This document shows positions 7,684 to 15,671 of a stretch of DNA of 26,948 bases, in pieces. This stretch comes from CAYSYY01 sp964576115 [NCBI: uncultured Gemmatimonadota bacterium]. GTDB taxonomy: Bacteria; Blakebacterota; Blakebacteria; Blakebacterales. The notes under the pieces were generated by a model. That model did not search any database and was not told the origin of the DNA. It was given only the letters and a program-made list of their open reading frames with translations. The stretch's first letter is position 1; every line of letters begins with the position of its first letter. A program made the position numbers and the translations under genes. Location: the NCBI GenBank assembly GCA_964576115.1, contig CAZNUA010000047.1, positions 1 to 26,948 of the forward strand, in the 5' to 3' direction.

Positions 7684-7898
7684 GTCCGACCGCAGAGAAA
7701 GTGCGATCGCCAGCTCGAATCTTTTCTTCCGACACCGAGCAATGCGTCCTGCCGCTCGAAGACGGCCCGCAGATATGAGTCCCGGGCGGGCCGGCCGGAT
7801 CAATCCGAAGCAGGTCCAGAAGGCGGAGTGAATACGTCCCGTATCGGTTCGGGAGTTGAATGAGGCGGACCTGATCATTCGGCCTCCTCATATTCTGC

Positions 7899-7927
7899 TT
7901 GCCCGAAGATTTGTAACAGAACATATT
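7899..7927 (+). promoter_or_regulatory. Putative promoter of sodA
   Basis: TTGCCC (7899-7904) and CATATT (7922-7927) are spaced by 17 bp and match consensus at 4/6 each. The implied start near 7934 gives a leader of roughly 108 nt before the sodA ATG. It is modest in strength and overlaps a palindrome, as expected of a regulated promoter. Confidence 0.4.
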
Positions 7928-7930
7928 ACA
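7912..7930. promoter_or_regulatory. 19-bp palindrome over the sodA -10 region, candidate operator
   Basis: TGTAACA (7912-7918) and TATTACA (7924-7930) are inverted arms with one mismatch around a 5-bp centre. The dyad covers the proposed -10 box at 7922-7927. The sequence differs from the rrf2 dyad, so a different regulator is likely. The cognate factor is unknown. Confidence 0.4.
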
Positions 7931-7966
7931 GATAACCCGGCATGTGAAAGCGTATGCACGACAGTT

Positions 7967-8012
7967 GAGAGCAGGTGCACCGACCGGCACGTGAGAGCGG
8001 GTGCACCGACCG
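7967..8012. repeat. Pair of 20-bp direct repeats in the sodA leader
   Basis: GAGAGCAGGTGCACCGACCG (7967-7986) recurs at 7993-8012 with one difference (G for A at position 7), 26 bp apart. A more diverged third copy may start near 7946. Each carries the palindromic core GTGCAC. They lie between the proposed promoter and the sodA ribosome binding site, so they may bind a protein or shape the leader RNA. Confidence 0.55.
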
Positions 8013-8041
8013 ATGGTACCCCGACCGAAAGGGATACGACG

Positions 8042-8653
8042 ATGGCCCACGAACTTCCGGCTCTGCCCTACGAGTACGACGCTCTGGAACCCCATATCGA
8101 CGCCCGCACGATGGAGATCCACCACACGAAACACCACGGCGGGTACGTGACCAAGCTCAACGCCGCCCTGGAAGGGCACGCTGATCTCGAAGCGAAGGAT
8201 CTGGCCGGCCTGCTGGCCGATCTGGACGCTGTTCCCGAGACGATCCGCACCGCCGTGCGCAACAATGGCGGCGGCCACGCCAACCACTCTCTGTTCTGGA
8301 CGATCATGGATCCCGACGGGGGCGGTGAGCCGGCTGGGGAGCTGGCCCAAGCCATTACCGCCACCTTCGGTTCCTTCGCGGCTTTCACCGAGGAGTTCTC
8401 AGGCGCCGCCGCCACCCGTTTCGGCAGCGGTTGGGCCTGGCTGGTGGTGGATGCGGAGGGGGCCCTGAAGGTCTACTCGACCCCCAACCAGGACTCGCCC
8501 CTCATGCAGGGCGACACCCCGATTCTGGGACTCGATGTCTGGGAGCACGCCTACTACCTGCACTATCAGAACCGCCGCCCCGAGTACATCGAGGCCTTCT
8601 GGAACGTGGTCGACTGGAACCGGGTGGCGGCCAACTACGACGCCGCCAGGTAG
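8042..8653 (+). CDS. sodA: Superoxide dismutase, Mn/Fe family (Mn-type)
   Basis: A 203-residue cytoplasmic superoxide dismutase that dismutes superoxide to oxygen and peroxide. Metal ligands are His27 (EIHHTKHH), His82 ([11 protein letters not shown]), Asp165 and His169 ([16 protein letters not shown]). Gln150 in the TPNQDSPLM segment sits where Mn-type enzymes carry the active-site glutamine, which favours manganese, though cambialistic use is possible. No signal peptide is present. The frame is open upstream to 7856, but the ATG at 8042 ([10 protein letters not shown]) matches the normal family start and has GAAAGGGA upstream. It diverges from the rrf2-pdh operon; pairing a redox-type regulator and PDH with SOD suggests shared oxidative control (inference). 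Confidence 0.96.
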   Translation: MAHELPALPYEYDALEPHIDARTMEIHHTKHHGGYVTKLNAALEGHADLEAKDLAGLLADLDAVPETIRTAVRNNGGGHANHSLFWTIMDPDGGGEPAGELAQAITATFGSFAAFTEEFSGAAATRFGSGWAWLVVDAEGALKVYSTPNQDSPLMQGDTPILGLDVWEHAYYLHYQNRRPEYIEAFWNVVDWNRVAANYDAAR

Positions 8654-8710
8654 ACCGGACGACACCAGGTCACTGATCGAACGACAGTGTATTCCTGCGG
8701 CGGATTTCGG

Positions 8711-8744
8711 GCGGGAGAGCTGCCGGCGCCGGCGGCTCACCCGC
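8711..8744. terminator. GC-rich hairpin between convergent sodA and TPR genes
   Basis: GCGGG (8711-8715) pairs with CCCGC (8740-8744), enclosing an inner stem GAGCTGCCGG (8717-8726) with CCGGCGGCTC (8729-8738) that has one G-T wobble. The very stable stem lies 58 bp after the sodA stop and covers the TPR gene stop. There is no U-tract, so the terminator role is inferred from position. Confidence 0.35.
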
Positions 8745-9738
8745 CTCTGAGTCTGTGCAGGCGGGCCCGGATCTCATCCGGCTCGGAGTGCGGGTTGTTC
8801 CTGAGCAGAGTTTCGTATTCCCGGATCGCGGCCGGGGTATCCTCGATCCGCTCGTAGTACTCGGCCAGGGCCTGGCGGGCGTCGAACCAGTAGGGATCGA
8901 TCTCGAGCGCCCGGCGGAAGGCCGCTGCGCTCTCTTCGTACCGCCTGACCCGGCGCAGGGCCCGACCCCACGACGTCTGTACCAGCGGATCGGCGGGGGC
9001 GGATTCGACCGCCCGCCGATAATACTCGACTGCCTGATCGTCATGCTCGTGATTGAAGGCGAAACGGCCCATTTCCATCAGGGTCAGGGTGTGATAGGGA
9101 TCGTTCGCCAGAGCCTCGTTCCACGCTCCCAGGATTCTTTCGGTCGATTTGTCTTCTTCGCGCGCCCTGACTCCGCGCAGGTAATAGCCATCGGCCGGAC
9201 TCAGTTCGATCAACTCGTCGATCAGCTTGTCCGCCTTCCGTTTGTCTCCGCCCAGAAGGCGCGGGACCATGTAGTAAAACGCCGCCAGGATGGCCCGGCT
9301 CTCGACGTGCCGGGGATCGAGCTCGAGAGCCCGTTCGAGGTCCCGTTTCAACCGTCCGGCGGTGAAGAAGAGCGAGACGTTGCTGGCCGAACGTCCCCGT
9401 GTTTCGACCCAGCCCCTCAGCAGGGGAGCGGTCTCCCGTCCCAGATCTATCGCCCTCCGGTACGCCTCGGCGGCGCCCTCGAAGTCCCAGCGGCCCTGCC
9501 GGGCCCGGCCGAGCAGTTCCCAGACCTCGGCGTCGTTCCGATCCCGGTTGATGAGCTCCCGCGCGGTTTCTTCGGCCTGTTCGTAGGCCCGGCTGTCGAT
9601 CAGGCGGTAGAGTGCGGCTGTGTCCTGATCCTGTGTCGGGATCCGGGCTGTGGCACGGACCGGGCTGAGAGCCAGAACCACGATCAGCACGGGGGCGCAG
9701 AGATGCCCCGATGTCCGTCGCCGCCTGCGTTGATTCAC
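8737..9738 (-). CDS. Secreted tetratricopeptide repeat protein
   Basis: A 333-residue protein with an Arg-rich N-terminus and a hydrophobic export signal (CAPVLIVVLALSPVRATA, cleavage probably after ATA), so likely periplasmic. The rest is helical TPR-like repeats, for example AEVWELLGRARQGRWDFEGA, LRRVRRYEESAAAFRRALE and IEDTPAAIREYETLLRNN. The middle stretch YYMVPRLLGGDKRKADKLID resembles a subgroup of periplasmic TPR proteins seen near transport or envelope genes. It is probably a scaffold for protein contacts; the partner is unknown. The GTG at 9738 was chosen because GAGAGGA lies 7 nt upstream; a GTG two codons earlier (9744) would sit only 1 nt from that site. It is divergent from the AI-2E permease gene. 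Confidence 0.8.
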   Translation of the reverse strand: MNQRRRRRTSGHLCAPVLIVVLALSPVRATARIPTQDQDTAALYRLIDSRAYEQAEETARELINRDRNDAEVWELLGRARQGRWDFEGAAEAYRRAIDLGRETAPLLRGWVETRGRSASNVSLFFTAGRLKRDLERALELDPRHVESRAILAAFYYMVPRLLGGDKRKADKLIDELIELSPADGYYLRGVRAREEDKSTERILGAWNEALANDPYHTLTLMEMGRFAFNHEHDDQAVEYYRRAVESAPADPLVQTSWGRALRRVRRYEESAAAFRRALEIDPYWFDARQALAEYYERIEDTPAAIREYETLLRNNPHSEPDEIRARLHRLRGG

Positions 9739-9778
9739 CGGCACGTCCTCTCTGCATGAGCAGGGAACTCGCGCGGGG

Positions 9779-9808
9779 TCGACACGTTCATATCGGTGCC
9801 CGTATAGT
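9779..9808 (+). promoter_or_regulatory. Probable sigma-70 promoter for the AI-2E permease/OMP operon
   Basis: TCGACA (9779-9784) and TATAGT (9803-9808) are spaced by 18 bp, each matching 5/6 of consensus. Transcription would start near 9815, leaving about 100 nt of leader before the ATG at 9916. Confidence 0.55.
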
Positions 9809-9915
9809 GAAACGGACCGACTCTCCCGAGCGTTCCCGGACTGCGGTTCCCCGGTTGCTCTCCGGGACTGCGAAGGCTACCGGGACGCCTGCCGAGAGTC
9901 AACCGGAAGGACCCG

Positions 9916-11007
9916 ATGAGCGACTGGCAGCGACGCATACGCGAACCCCGGATCTGGTTCCTCGCCCTGCTTGGGCTCGGCTCCCTCATCCTTCTGCTCT
10001 GGTTCTCCCGGGCTCTGGTACCGCTCTTCGGTGCCATGGTGGTCGGTTATCTGCTCGATCCGCTGGTCGTCGGACTCGAGAAGCGCAAGGTGCCTCACCT
10101 GCTGGCCATCGTTCTCGTCATGCTGGGCAGTATTCTTCTGGTCGGACTCATTCTCTTTGCCATCATCCCCACCCTGGTGGAGCAGATCAACGCTCTGGCC
10201 AACGAGGTGCCCGACCTCATCGCCCAGGCCGAGCAGTGGGTCGCCGATCTGCAGACCCGCATGCCCGAGGCATTCTCGGGCGCGCCGCTGCAGCGGTTCC
10301 TCGAACGACTCTCGGTCACCCTCGAGAATCTGCTCGGCAATCTCATCACCTGGTTGCTGGCTCTGGCGGGAGGGACGCTCGAAGGGGTGGTGTACGCCAT
10401 CATCATTGCCTTTATCGTCTTTTTCCTGCTCAAGGACAAAGACGAGATCTGGGCCTATATCGTCAAGACTCTGCCCTTCCTGAAAGATCGCACGGTACAG
10501 GATGTGCTGGCCGATATCGACCGTCACATGGGCATGTTCCTCAAGGGCAAGTTCATCGTCGTCTTCCTTCTCTTCCTCTCGTCCACCCTGGTCTTCTGGC
10601 TCATCCGGCTCGATTTCTTCCTTCTGCTCGGGATCCTCACCGGTCTCTCCACGCTGGTGCCGTGGGTGGGAGCGTTCGTGGTCGGGATCGTGGTGGTAGC
10701 GGTCGGACTGCTGCAGTGGGGCCTGGGTGGTGCCCTCTGGACGCTTTGTGTATATCTGGTGGTTCAGATCGTAGACGCAAACCTCATGACACCCGTCATT
10801 ATCGGCAGGGAGACGCACATCCACCCGATCGGGATCGTTGCTGCGATCCTGATCTGCGGAAGCCTCTGGGGCTTCTGGGGCGTCGTCTTCGCGGTCCCGG
10901 CCGCCGTGGTGGTCAAGAGCATGATGGAAGTGCTCTACTTTCCCTCCCTGGCCCGGGCTGACAGCGGGAGCGGATCCGACCAGGAATCGAAGCGGGATAG
11001 CGGATGA
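9916..11007 (+). CDS. AI-2E family transporter (UPF0118 membrane permease)
   Basis: A 363-residue polytopic inner-membrane protein of the AI-2E/TqsA/PerM family. The paired N-terminal helices (about 15-55, LALLGLGSLILLLWFSRALV... and FGAMVVGYLLDPLVVGLE), a third helix at about 62-85, an amphipathic middle region and the C-terminal helix set with LGILTGLSTLVPWVGAFV and the final GSLWGFWGVVFAVPAAVVVKS are the family pattern. Members have been linked to export of the quorum signal AI-2, to sodium/proton exchange, or have no assigned substrate, so the substrate here is left open. AAGGA precedes the ATG. The stop overlaps the next gene's ATG by 4 bp (ATGA), coupling it to two outer-membrane proteins. 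Confidence 0.9.
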   Translation: MSDWQRRIREPRIWFLALLGLGSLILLLWFSRALVPLFGAMVVGYLLDPLVVGLEKRKVPHLLAIVLVMLGSILLVGLILFAIIPTLVEQINALANEVPDLIAQAEQWVADLQTRMPEAFSGAPLQRFLERLSVTLENLLGNLITWLLALAGGTLEGVVYAIIIAFIVFFLLKDKDEIWAYIVKTLPFLKDRTVQDVLADIDRHMGMFLKGKFIVVFLLFLSSTLVFWLIRLDFFLLLGILTGLSTLVPWVGAFVVGIVVVAVGLLQWGLGGALWTLCVYLVVQIVDANLMTPVIIGRETHIHPIGIVAAILICGSLWGFWGVVFAVPAAVVVKSMMEVLYFPSLARADSGSGSDQESKRDSG

Positions 11008-11714
11008 AATCGAGCCCATTCACAGACTTTCGCGGCCTGCGAGCAATCGCCCGGTTCCCGGCGGCCCGGCCGCTTCCCTGTTTCCCGCTGCTTTTCTTTC
11101 TCCTTCTCCTCTTCGGCCACGTTCCCCTGGACGCCCGGGCGCAGATGCCGGTCCGCGGGCCGGCTCCCTTCGCCGCCACGGTCGGTAACGCCTGGATCCT
11201 GCCGGGTGGAAACCTGGCCCTGAAGGATGCTGATGACGGTCGCTATGCCACCGCCGGCACAGCCTTCGTACAGCGTCTGATGTGGGCGCCGGGGCGCATC
11301 TGGGGGCTGATCCTGCAGGCTGCTTTCCCGACCTTCGGGGTGGATGCCGAAGCGGTTCAGGCCGATTACGGTTCATCACCGCCCATTGTCGACGGCGCCA
11401 ACACGATCTCATCCTGGTCGCTGGGGCTCCGTCTGCGGGGAGGGCGGTCATGGCGGCGCGGACCTTACGCAGAAGCGGCTCTGGAACGGAATCGGGCCAG
11501 TCTCGAGGTCCGCCAGGAGGGCGAGTCGGCGGATTCGATCACGTTCGACTGGGAAACCGGCTGGATGGTCGGAGCCGGCTGGGTTCTGCCGGTCGGGCCG
11601 ACGTTTTCAATCGATGGCGCCCTGGCCCTGCACCGCTACACCGAAGATTACTTCATCACCCGCTGGACCGCTTTCCGGATCATGGCGGTATTCACCTTTG
11701 GAGGTTCCCGTTGA
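11004..11714 (+). CDS. Predicted outer-membrane beta-barrel protein
   Basis: A 236-residue exported protein with no family I recognise. A long N-region is followed by a hydrophobic core (about 24-40) and a likely cleavage after ARA (residue 46). The mature part is rich in alternating hydrophobic/polar strands with aromatic girdle residues and ends in RWTAFRIMAVFTFGGSR, consistent with a small outer-membrane barrel of about 8-10 strands. Its ATG overlaps the permease stop (ATGA), and its own stop overlaps the TTG start of the next gene, so all three are translationally coupled. The function is unknown; it may be a channel or a surface protein working with the permease. Confidence 0.65.
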   Translation: MKSSPFTDFRGLRAIARFPAARPLPCFPLLFFLLLLFGHVPLDARAQMPVRGPAPFAATVGNAWILPGGNLALKDADDGRYATAGTAFVQRLMWAPGRIWGLILQAAFPTFGVDAEAVQADYGSSPPIVDGANTISSWSLGLRLRGGRSWRRGPYAEAALERNRASLEVRQEGESADSITFDWETGWMVGAGWVLPVGPTFSIDGALALHRYTEDYFITRWTAFRIMAVFTFGGSR

Positions 11715-12454
11715 CGGTATCACATCAGTCTCTGTCTCACTGCCCCCGAAGACCCCGGCGGATCGGCCTTGGTACCGCCGGTCTCATCGGGGTGCTCCTG
11801 CTCGGAGCCGCTCCACAGGCCGGGGCTCAGAACGTCCGGATCCTGGCGCCCGAGAATGAAACTCTCGAACGCTCGGCGGTCTTTCAGCTCGGGTTCGGTG
11901 TCACCATTCCCCTGGCGCACCTGAGTGCGACCGACGACGCCATGGTCATGAACGCCAGCGGGGACATTACCCATATCGGCGACGGGTACGCCCGGTCGGG
12001 AACGAATCTCTGTCTACGGGTGTACATTCCCCTGACGAAGAAGATCGATCTGGCCGCCGATCTTACCCTGCCCCGGTTCAAGCTCGATCAGACCGAGTTC
12101 AGACGGGATTCCAGCATTCACATCACCAATCCCGACTACTACGGCCGGGCGCTCGGGCTGGGCGCGCGCTATATCGCCCTGAACCGGAACTGGGGTCGGG
12201 CTTTCCTGCTCGCAACCGGCGGGATGTACCAGCTCAACCTGGAGCGCTTTCTCAGCGGTCCCGAGGTGAAGACCCTTGGTGCCTACCATCCTGGAGCCTC
12301 GATCGGCGCCGGGGTGGAATACACGGTCTGGCTGCTGGCCACCGACTTTACCCTGCGCTACCATCGGTATACCGATTACGACCATTTCGGTGCCGGTGAT
12401 CTGGCCTGGCTCGAGATAAGTCTGCAGGTGAGTTTCGATCTGGACGGGAAGTAG
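11711..12454 (+). CDS. Predicted outer-membrane beta-barrel protein, TTG start
   Basis: A 247-residue exported protein. The reading frame is open far upstream, but the start is best placed at TTG 11711: GGAGG (11700-11704) lies 6 nt upstream, TTG overlaps the previous stop (TTGA), and the resulting protein begins with a normal signal peptide (LGTAGLIGVLLLGAAPQAGA, cleavage near residue 39). The mature part has repeated amphipathic strands (LCLRVYIPLTKKIDLAADLTL, ALGLGARYIAL, ATDFTLRYHRYTDY) and ends in a strand LEISLQVSFDLDGK. An outer-membrane barrel is likely. No family is recognised. It is similar in style but not clearly homologous to the barrel encoded just before it. Confidence 0.65.
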   Translation: MTVSHQSLSHCPRRPRRIGLGTAGLIGVLLLGAAPQAGAQNVRILAPENETLERSAVFQLGFGVTIPLAHLSATDDAMVMNASGDITHIGDGYARSGTNLCLRVYIPLTKKIDLAADLTLPRFKLDQTEFRRDSSIHITNPDYYGRALGLGARYIALNRNWGRAFLLATGGMYQLNLERFLSGPEVKTLGAYHPGASIGAGVEYTVWLLATDFTLRYHRYTDYDHFGAGDLAWLEISLQVSFDLDGK

Positions 12455-12489
12455 CGAGGTGCAGACCCGGGAGGTGAGGCGCACGACTG

Positions 12490-12510
12490 CTCCGCCCGGT
12501 GAGGGCGGAG
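12490..12510. terminator. Strong hairpin between convergent OMP and rpmB genes
   Basis: CTCCGCCC (12490-12497) and GGGCGGAG (12503-12510) form a perfect 8-bp stem with a 5-nt loop. It lies 36 bp after the OMP stop and 42 bp before the rpmB stop. No U-tract follows on either strand, but the placement suits a bidirectional terminator. Confidence 0.45.
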
Positions 12511-12551
12511 GGTGCAAGGCGATTCGGTTACAGGGGTCGTGAACCGGGGTG

Positions 12552-12740
12552 TCAGACCTTCTGAACCCGACCTGACTTGAGGCACGAGGAACACACACGG
12601 ATATAGCGGATGCGTCCGTCGACCCGCGCCCGGACCCGATGCAGGTTGGGCAGAAAGCGTCGTTTGGTCACATTGTGAGCATGTGATACATTCGCCCCCA
12701 CCCGGGGTCCCTTGCCGCATATCTCACACCGGCGTGCCAT
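12552..12740 (-). CDS. rpmB: 50S ribosomal protein L28
   Basis: A 62-residue protein reading [20 protein letters not shown] onwards, with the family [16 protein letters not shown] block. It belongs to the zinc-binding (four-cysteine) form of L28: Cys5/Cys8 in CEIC and Cys50/Cys53 in CSSC would hold one zinc. It is a structural component of the large ribosomal subunit. AGGAG lies 8 nt before the ATG at 12740, which fixes the start; the frame is open further upstream but nothing there resembles L28. It stands alone, divergent from the next OMP gene. Confidence 0.96.
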   Translation of the reverse strand: MARRCEICGKGPRVGANVSHAHNVTKRRFLPNLHRVRARVDGRIRYIRVCSSCLKSGRVQKV

Positions 12741-12764
12741 CTGGTATACTCCTGGGTACCTGAG

Positions 12765-12781
12765 CGGGGTGTCGCACCCCG
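12765..12781. promoter_or_regulatory. Hairpin in the rpmB 5' region
   Basis: GGGGTG (12766-12771) and CACCCC (12775-12780), extended by a C-G pair at 12765/12781, form a 7-bp stem with a 3-nt loop. It lies 25 bp upstream of the rpmB start within the 159-bp divergent gap. Leader structures of this sort are common in ribosomal protein genes, but no regulator or known motif is recognised. Confidence 0.3.
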
Positions 12782-12899
12782 TTGCCAGATTTGCCTTCAG
12801 TTCGGATCGGCCGAAGGTTACGAACTGTTCAAAATAGGGACGGCCGGCCGGGGCGGCAAGATCTTCCGCCTCCAACCGGTCCTTGCAAAGGAGAGCCGT

Positions 12900-13496
12900 A
12901 TGAGCCGTCGCCTCGTCTCCGCAGCCGCTGTCATCGCCCTTGTTCTCTGTACCGCCGTTCCGGTCCGAGCCCAGACCGGATTCGGTGTTCGCGCCGCCAG
13001 TCTCTCGGTTACCGGGGATCATGTCGAGATGGATCCGACCACGGCTTTCGGTGCCCATGTCGCCCTCGGGTTCGTTCCCTTTCTGAAGCTGCAGCTGGGA
13101 GCGGAGTACCTGAGCGGAACAGCCACCTACGGCTACACTCCCGCTATCCCCGGGAGCGACATCGAGGCTGATTTCACGAACATCGGAGTCTTTCTCGACG
13201 TGCGAAAACCGTTCGGTTTGATACCGCTCTTCCCGATCAAACTGGTCCTCGGCGGGGGCCTGAATTACAATCTGATGAGCTATGTCGATGAGGAGATGTT
13301 CAACGATCCTCCTGTCGGCGGTTTCAGCCCCGAAGACTTCTCGCACGTCGGCTGGCACGCCATGGGCGGTCTGCTCTTCGATCCCCCCGTGCTCCCCTTT
13401 ACGATCACGGCCGAATACCGGCTGCAGAGCATCAAGCTGACCGACGAAACCGTCACCAGCAAGGGTTTCGTCATCGGTCTGACCTTCGGATTCTGA
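12900..13496 (+). CDS. Small outer-membrane beta-barrel protein
   Basis: A 198-residue exported protein. The signal peptide ([20 protein letters not shown]) should be cut after VRA at residue 24. The mature part shows about eight amphipathic strands ([51 protein letters not shown]) and ends in VIGLTFGF with a terminal phenylalanine, the classic BAM recognition signal of outer-membrane barrels. AAAGGAG precedes the ATG at good spacing. It resembles generic OmpA/OmpW-like eight-strand barrels; a specific family is not recognised. It lies 28 bp upstream of recG, but the functional link is unclear. Confidence 0.75.
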   Translation: MSRRLVSAAAVIALVLCTAVPVRAQTGFGVRAASLSVTGDHVEMDPTTAFGAHVALGFVPFLKLQLGAEYLSGTATYGYTPAIPGSDIEADFTNIGVFLDVRKPFGLIPLFPIKLVLGGGLNYNLMSYVDEEMFNDPPVGGFSPEDFSHVGWHAMGGLLFDPPVLPFTITAEYRLQSIKLTDETVTSKGFVIGLTFGF

Positions 13497-13524
13497 CGGG
13501 AGCGGCAGGGGGAACCGCATTCAC

Positions 13525-15660
13525 ATGACCGAGCGGCTGGTCTCGTCCGTGCAGTATCTGCGCGGAGTCGGGCCCGCCCGGGCCCGGGCTCTCGAAAAAA
13601 GCGGTATCCGGAGCGTAGAGGATCTCCTCCTCTACGCTCCGCGTCGTTATGTGGACCGGCGCCAGTGCCGACGACTCGATACCCTGCAGGAAGGACAGAC
13701 CGCCACCGTTCTCGCCGAAGTGCTCACCGCTCATGTCACCCGGGGACGACGGTCCCGGTTCGTGGCCCGGATCAGCGACGGCACGGGAGCGGCTTCGTGC
13801 GTCTGGTTCCGGGCCATACCCTACGTCAGGGGGGCCCTGCGGGCCGGCGATCTGGTCGTTCTTTCCGGCAAGGTCGGCAGCTGGCGGGGCGAATTGCAAT
13901 TCGCGCACCCCGAGTTCGAGACGGTCGGCTCGGCCGACGACCGGGAGGGAGATGAGGAACTACTCGAAGAAACCCTGCATGCCGGCCGGCTGATTCCCAT
14001 CTATCCCCTGACCGCCGATCTGCGTTCGGTCGGTCTGGCCAGCCGCGGACTGAGGCGCATTGTACGTACGGCTCTGGACTCTGTCGGCACCGATCTCAAA
14101 GAAACCCTCACCCCCGAACAGCTCGAGCGGCACGCCCTGCCCGGTATCCGCGAGGCCTTCGAACAGCTCCACTTCCCCGCCGATCCCGGCCACGCCGCCG
14201 CCGCCCATGCCCGCCTGGCCTATGAGGAATTTTTCTACATGCAGCTCCTGCTCGCCGATCGCAGCCGCGCGGTGAAGCAGCGGCGGGGACATGCCTTCCG
14301 GACCTGGGGACCGCTGGTGCGCGCCTATCTCGAGGGCCTGGGTTTTGTGCTGACCGGCGCCCAACAGCGGGTGCTGGCGGAGGTCTTCGAAGACATGGGG
14401 CGGGCCCGTCCGATGAACCGGCTGCTGCAGGGCGATGTGGGCAGCGGCAAGACGGTCATCGCCGCCGCGGTCATGCTCACGGCGGTCCAAAGCGGTATGC
14501 AGGCGGCCCTGATGGCGCCGACCGAGATTCTCGCCGAGCAGCACGCCGGATATCTGCGGGAGCAGTTCGCCCGGCTCGACGTGCCGGTTCACCTGCTGAG
14601 TTCGCGGCTGGGTTCGGGCGAGAGGAAGATCCTCCTGCAGGCCCTGGCCGGAGATCGCCCTCTGATCGTGATCGGCACCCACGCTCTGATCCAGGCCGAT
14701 GTAGACTTTGCGCGTCTCGGGGCGGTCGTTGTCGACGAACAGCACCGGTTCGGTGTCCTGCAGCGGGGAGCTCTGCAGGCCAAGGGTGTCGATCCCGACG
14801 TTCTCGTCATGACCGCCACACCGATCCCCCGAACCCTGGCCATGACTCTGTACGGCGACCTGGAGACCAGCGTTATTGATGAAATGCCCCCGGGACGCCG
14901 GCCGGTTGCAACGCACCGCGTGTCACTGAGCCGGAAGGAAGAGGTCATCGGGCGGGTCCGGAAGGTTCTTGATTCCGGAGCTCAGGTCTACTGGGTTTTC
15001 CCCCTGGTAGAGGAAACCGAAAAGAGCGATCTGGCGGCTGCGGTCGAATCGTACGAACGGTTGAGCGGCGGGCCGCTCGCCGATCACCGTCTCGGTCTGG
15101 TTCACGGACGGCTCGGTTCGGAAGAAAAGGAACGCACGATGTCCCTCTTCCGACGGGGAGAGATCGACCTGCTGGTCGCCACGACCGTGATCGAGGTCGG
15201 GGTCGACGTCCCCGGAGCGACGATGATCCTCATTGATCATGCCGAGCGTTTCGGGCTTTCCCAGCTCCATCAACTCCGCGGCCGGGTGGGACGGGGCGGG
15301 GGCGATTCGACCTGCATTCTTCTCACCGGTTCGAATCTCACCCCCGAGGCCGAAAGTCGCCTGAAGGCCATGGTCGAGACCACCGACGGGTTCGCGATCG
15401 CCGAAGCCGATCTGGAAATTCGCGGCCCCGGCGAGTTCTTCGGCACCCGCCAGCACGGCCTGCCCTCCCTGCGGATCGCCAATCTCATTACCGACAGCCG
15501 TCTTCTGGCGGCCGCCCGGACCGATGCCTTCGCCGCCCTGGGACTCGGTGAGGATGACGCGCGCGACCGGCTTGGTGCCGATCCCGATCGACTTGCACTG
15601 TGGCGCGATGCGATCGCCAGGCGGCTGGGCGAGCGCATCGTTCTGGCCGATATCGCCTGA
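13525..15660 (+). CDS. recG: ATP-dependent DNA helicase RecG
   Basis: A 711-residue superfamily 2 helicase that remodels stalled replication forks and Holliday junctions. The N-terminal YLRGVGPARARALEKSGI (11-28) leads to the OB-fold wedge domain (about 55-135). Walker A is GDVGSGKT (303-310), motif II is DEQHRFGV (404-411), then motif III TATPIPRTLAM (430-440). The C-terminal helicase domain has TTVIEVGVDVPGATMI and QLRGRVGRGG, followed by the RecG-specific LEIRGPGEFFGTRQHGLP region. Length and motifs are complete. The ATG at 13525 has an AGGGGGA site about 12 nt upstream. It lies 11 bp before the rRNA methyltransferase gene. Confidence 0.97.
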   Translation: MTERLVSSVQYLRGVGPARARALEKSGIRSVEDLLLYAPRRYVDRRQCRRLDTLQEGQTATVLAEVLTAHVTRGRRSRFVARISDGTGAASCVWFRAIPYVRGALRAGDLVVLSGKVGSWRGELQFAHPEFETVGSADDREGDEELLEETLHAGRLIPIYPLTADLRSVGLASRGLRRIVRTALDSVGTDLKETLTPEQLERHALPGIREAFEQLHFPADPGHAAAAHARLAYEEFFYMQLLLADRSRAVKQRRGHAFRTWGPLVRAYLEGLGFVLTGAQQRVLAEVFEDMGRARPMNRLLQGDVGSGKTVIAAAVMLTAVQSGMQAALMAPTEILAEQHAGYLREQFARLDVPVHLLSSRLGSGERKILLQALAGDRPLIVIGTHALIQADVDFARLGAVVVDEQHRFGVLQRGALQAKGVDPDVLVMTATPIPRTLAMTLYGDLETSVIDEMPPGRRPVATHRVSLSRKEEVIGRVRKVLDSGAQVYWVFPLVEETEKSDLAAAVESYERLSGGPLADHRLGLVHGRLGSEEKERTMSLFRRGEIDLLVATTVIEVGVDVPGATMILIDHAERFGLSQLHQLRGRVGRGGGDSTCILLTGSNLTPEAESRLKAMVETTDGFAIAEADLEIRGPGEFFGTRQHGLPSLRIANLITDSRLLAAARTDAFAALGLGEDDARDRLGADPDRLALWRDAIARRLGERIVLADIA

Positions 15661-15671
15661 AGGGGCCGGGG

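Larger units (their letters stand above)
7631..8041. other. 411-bp divergent control region between the rrf2-pdh operon and sodA
   Basis: No supported gene lies here. The left end holds the rrf2 promoter and operator. The right third holds the probable sodA promoter, a palindrome over its -10 box and a pair of 20-bp direct repeats. The middle (about 7690-7890) contains only weak inverted repeats, such as an imperfect GAGGC/GCCTC dyad near 7861-7888, and short open frames without ribosome binding sites. Local base composition is more AT-rich than the flanking genes. Confidence 0.7.

Noticed and set aside
7774-7830. Small open frame of 18 codons in the rrf2-sodA control region
   Set aside because: No ribosome binding site and no recognisable product; chance occurrence is more likely.
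11282-11710. Upstream extension of the second barrel protein's frame into the first barrel gene
   Set aside because: The extension has no signal peptide at its start and fully overlaps a supported gene. The TTG at 11711 has a good ribosome binding site and gives a proper signal peptide.
15325-15350. T-loop-like GGTTCGAATC suggestive of a tRNA
   Set aside because: It lies inside recG coding sequence, and no acceptor stem, D-arm or anticodon arm can be built around it.
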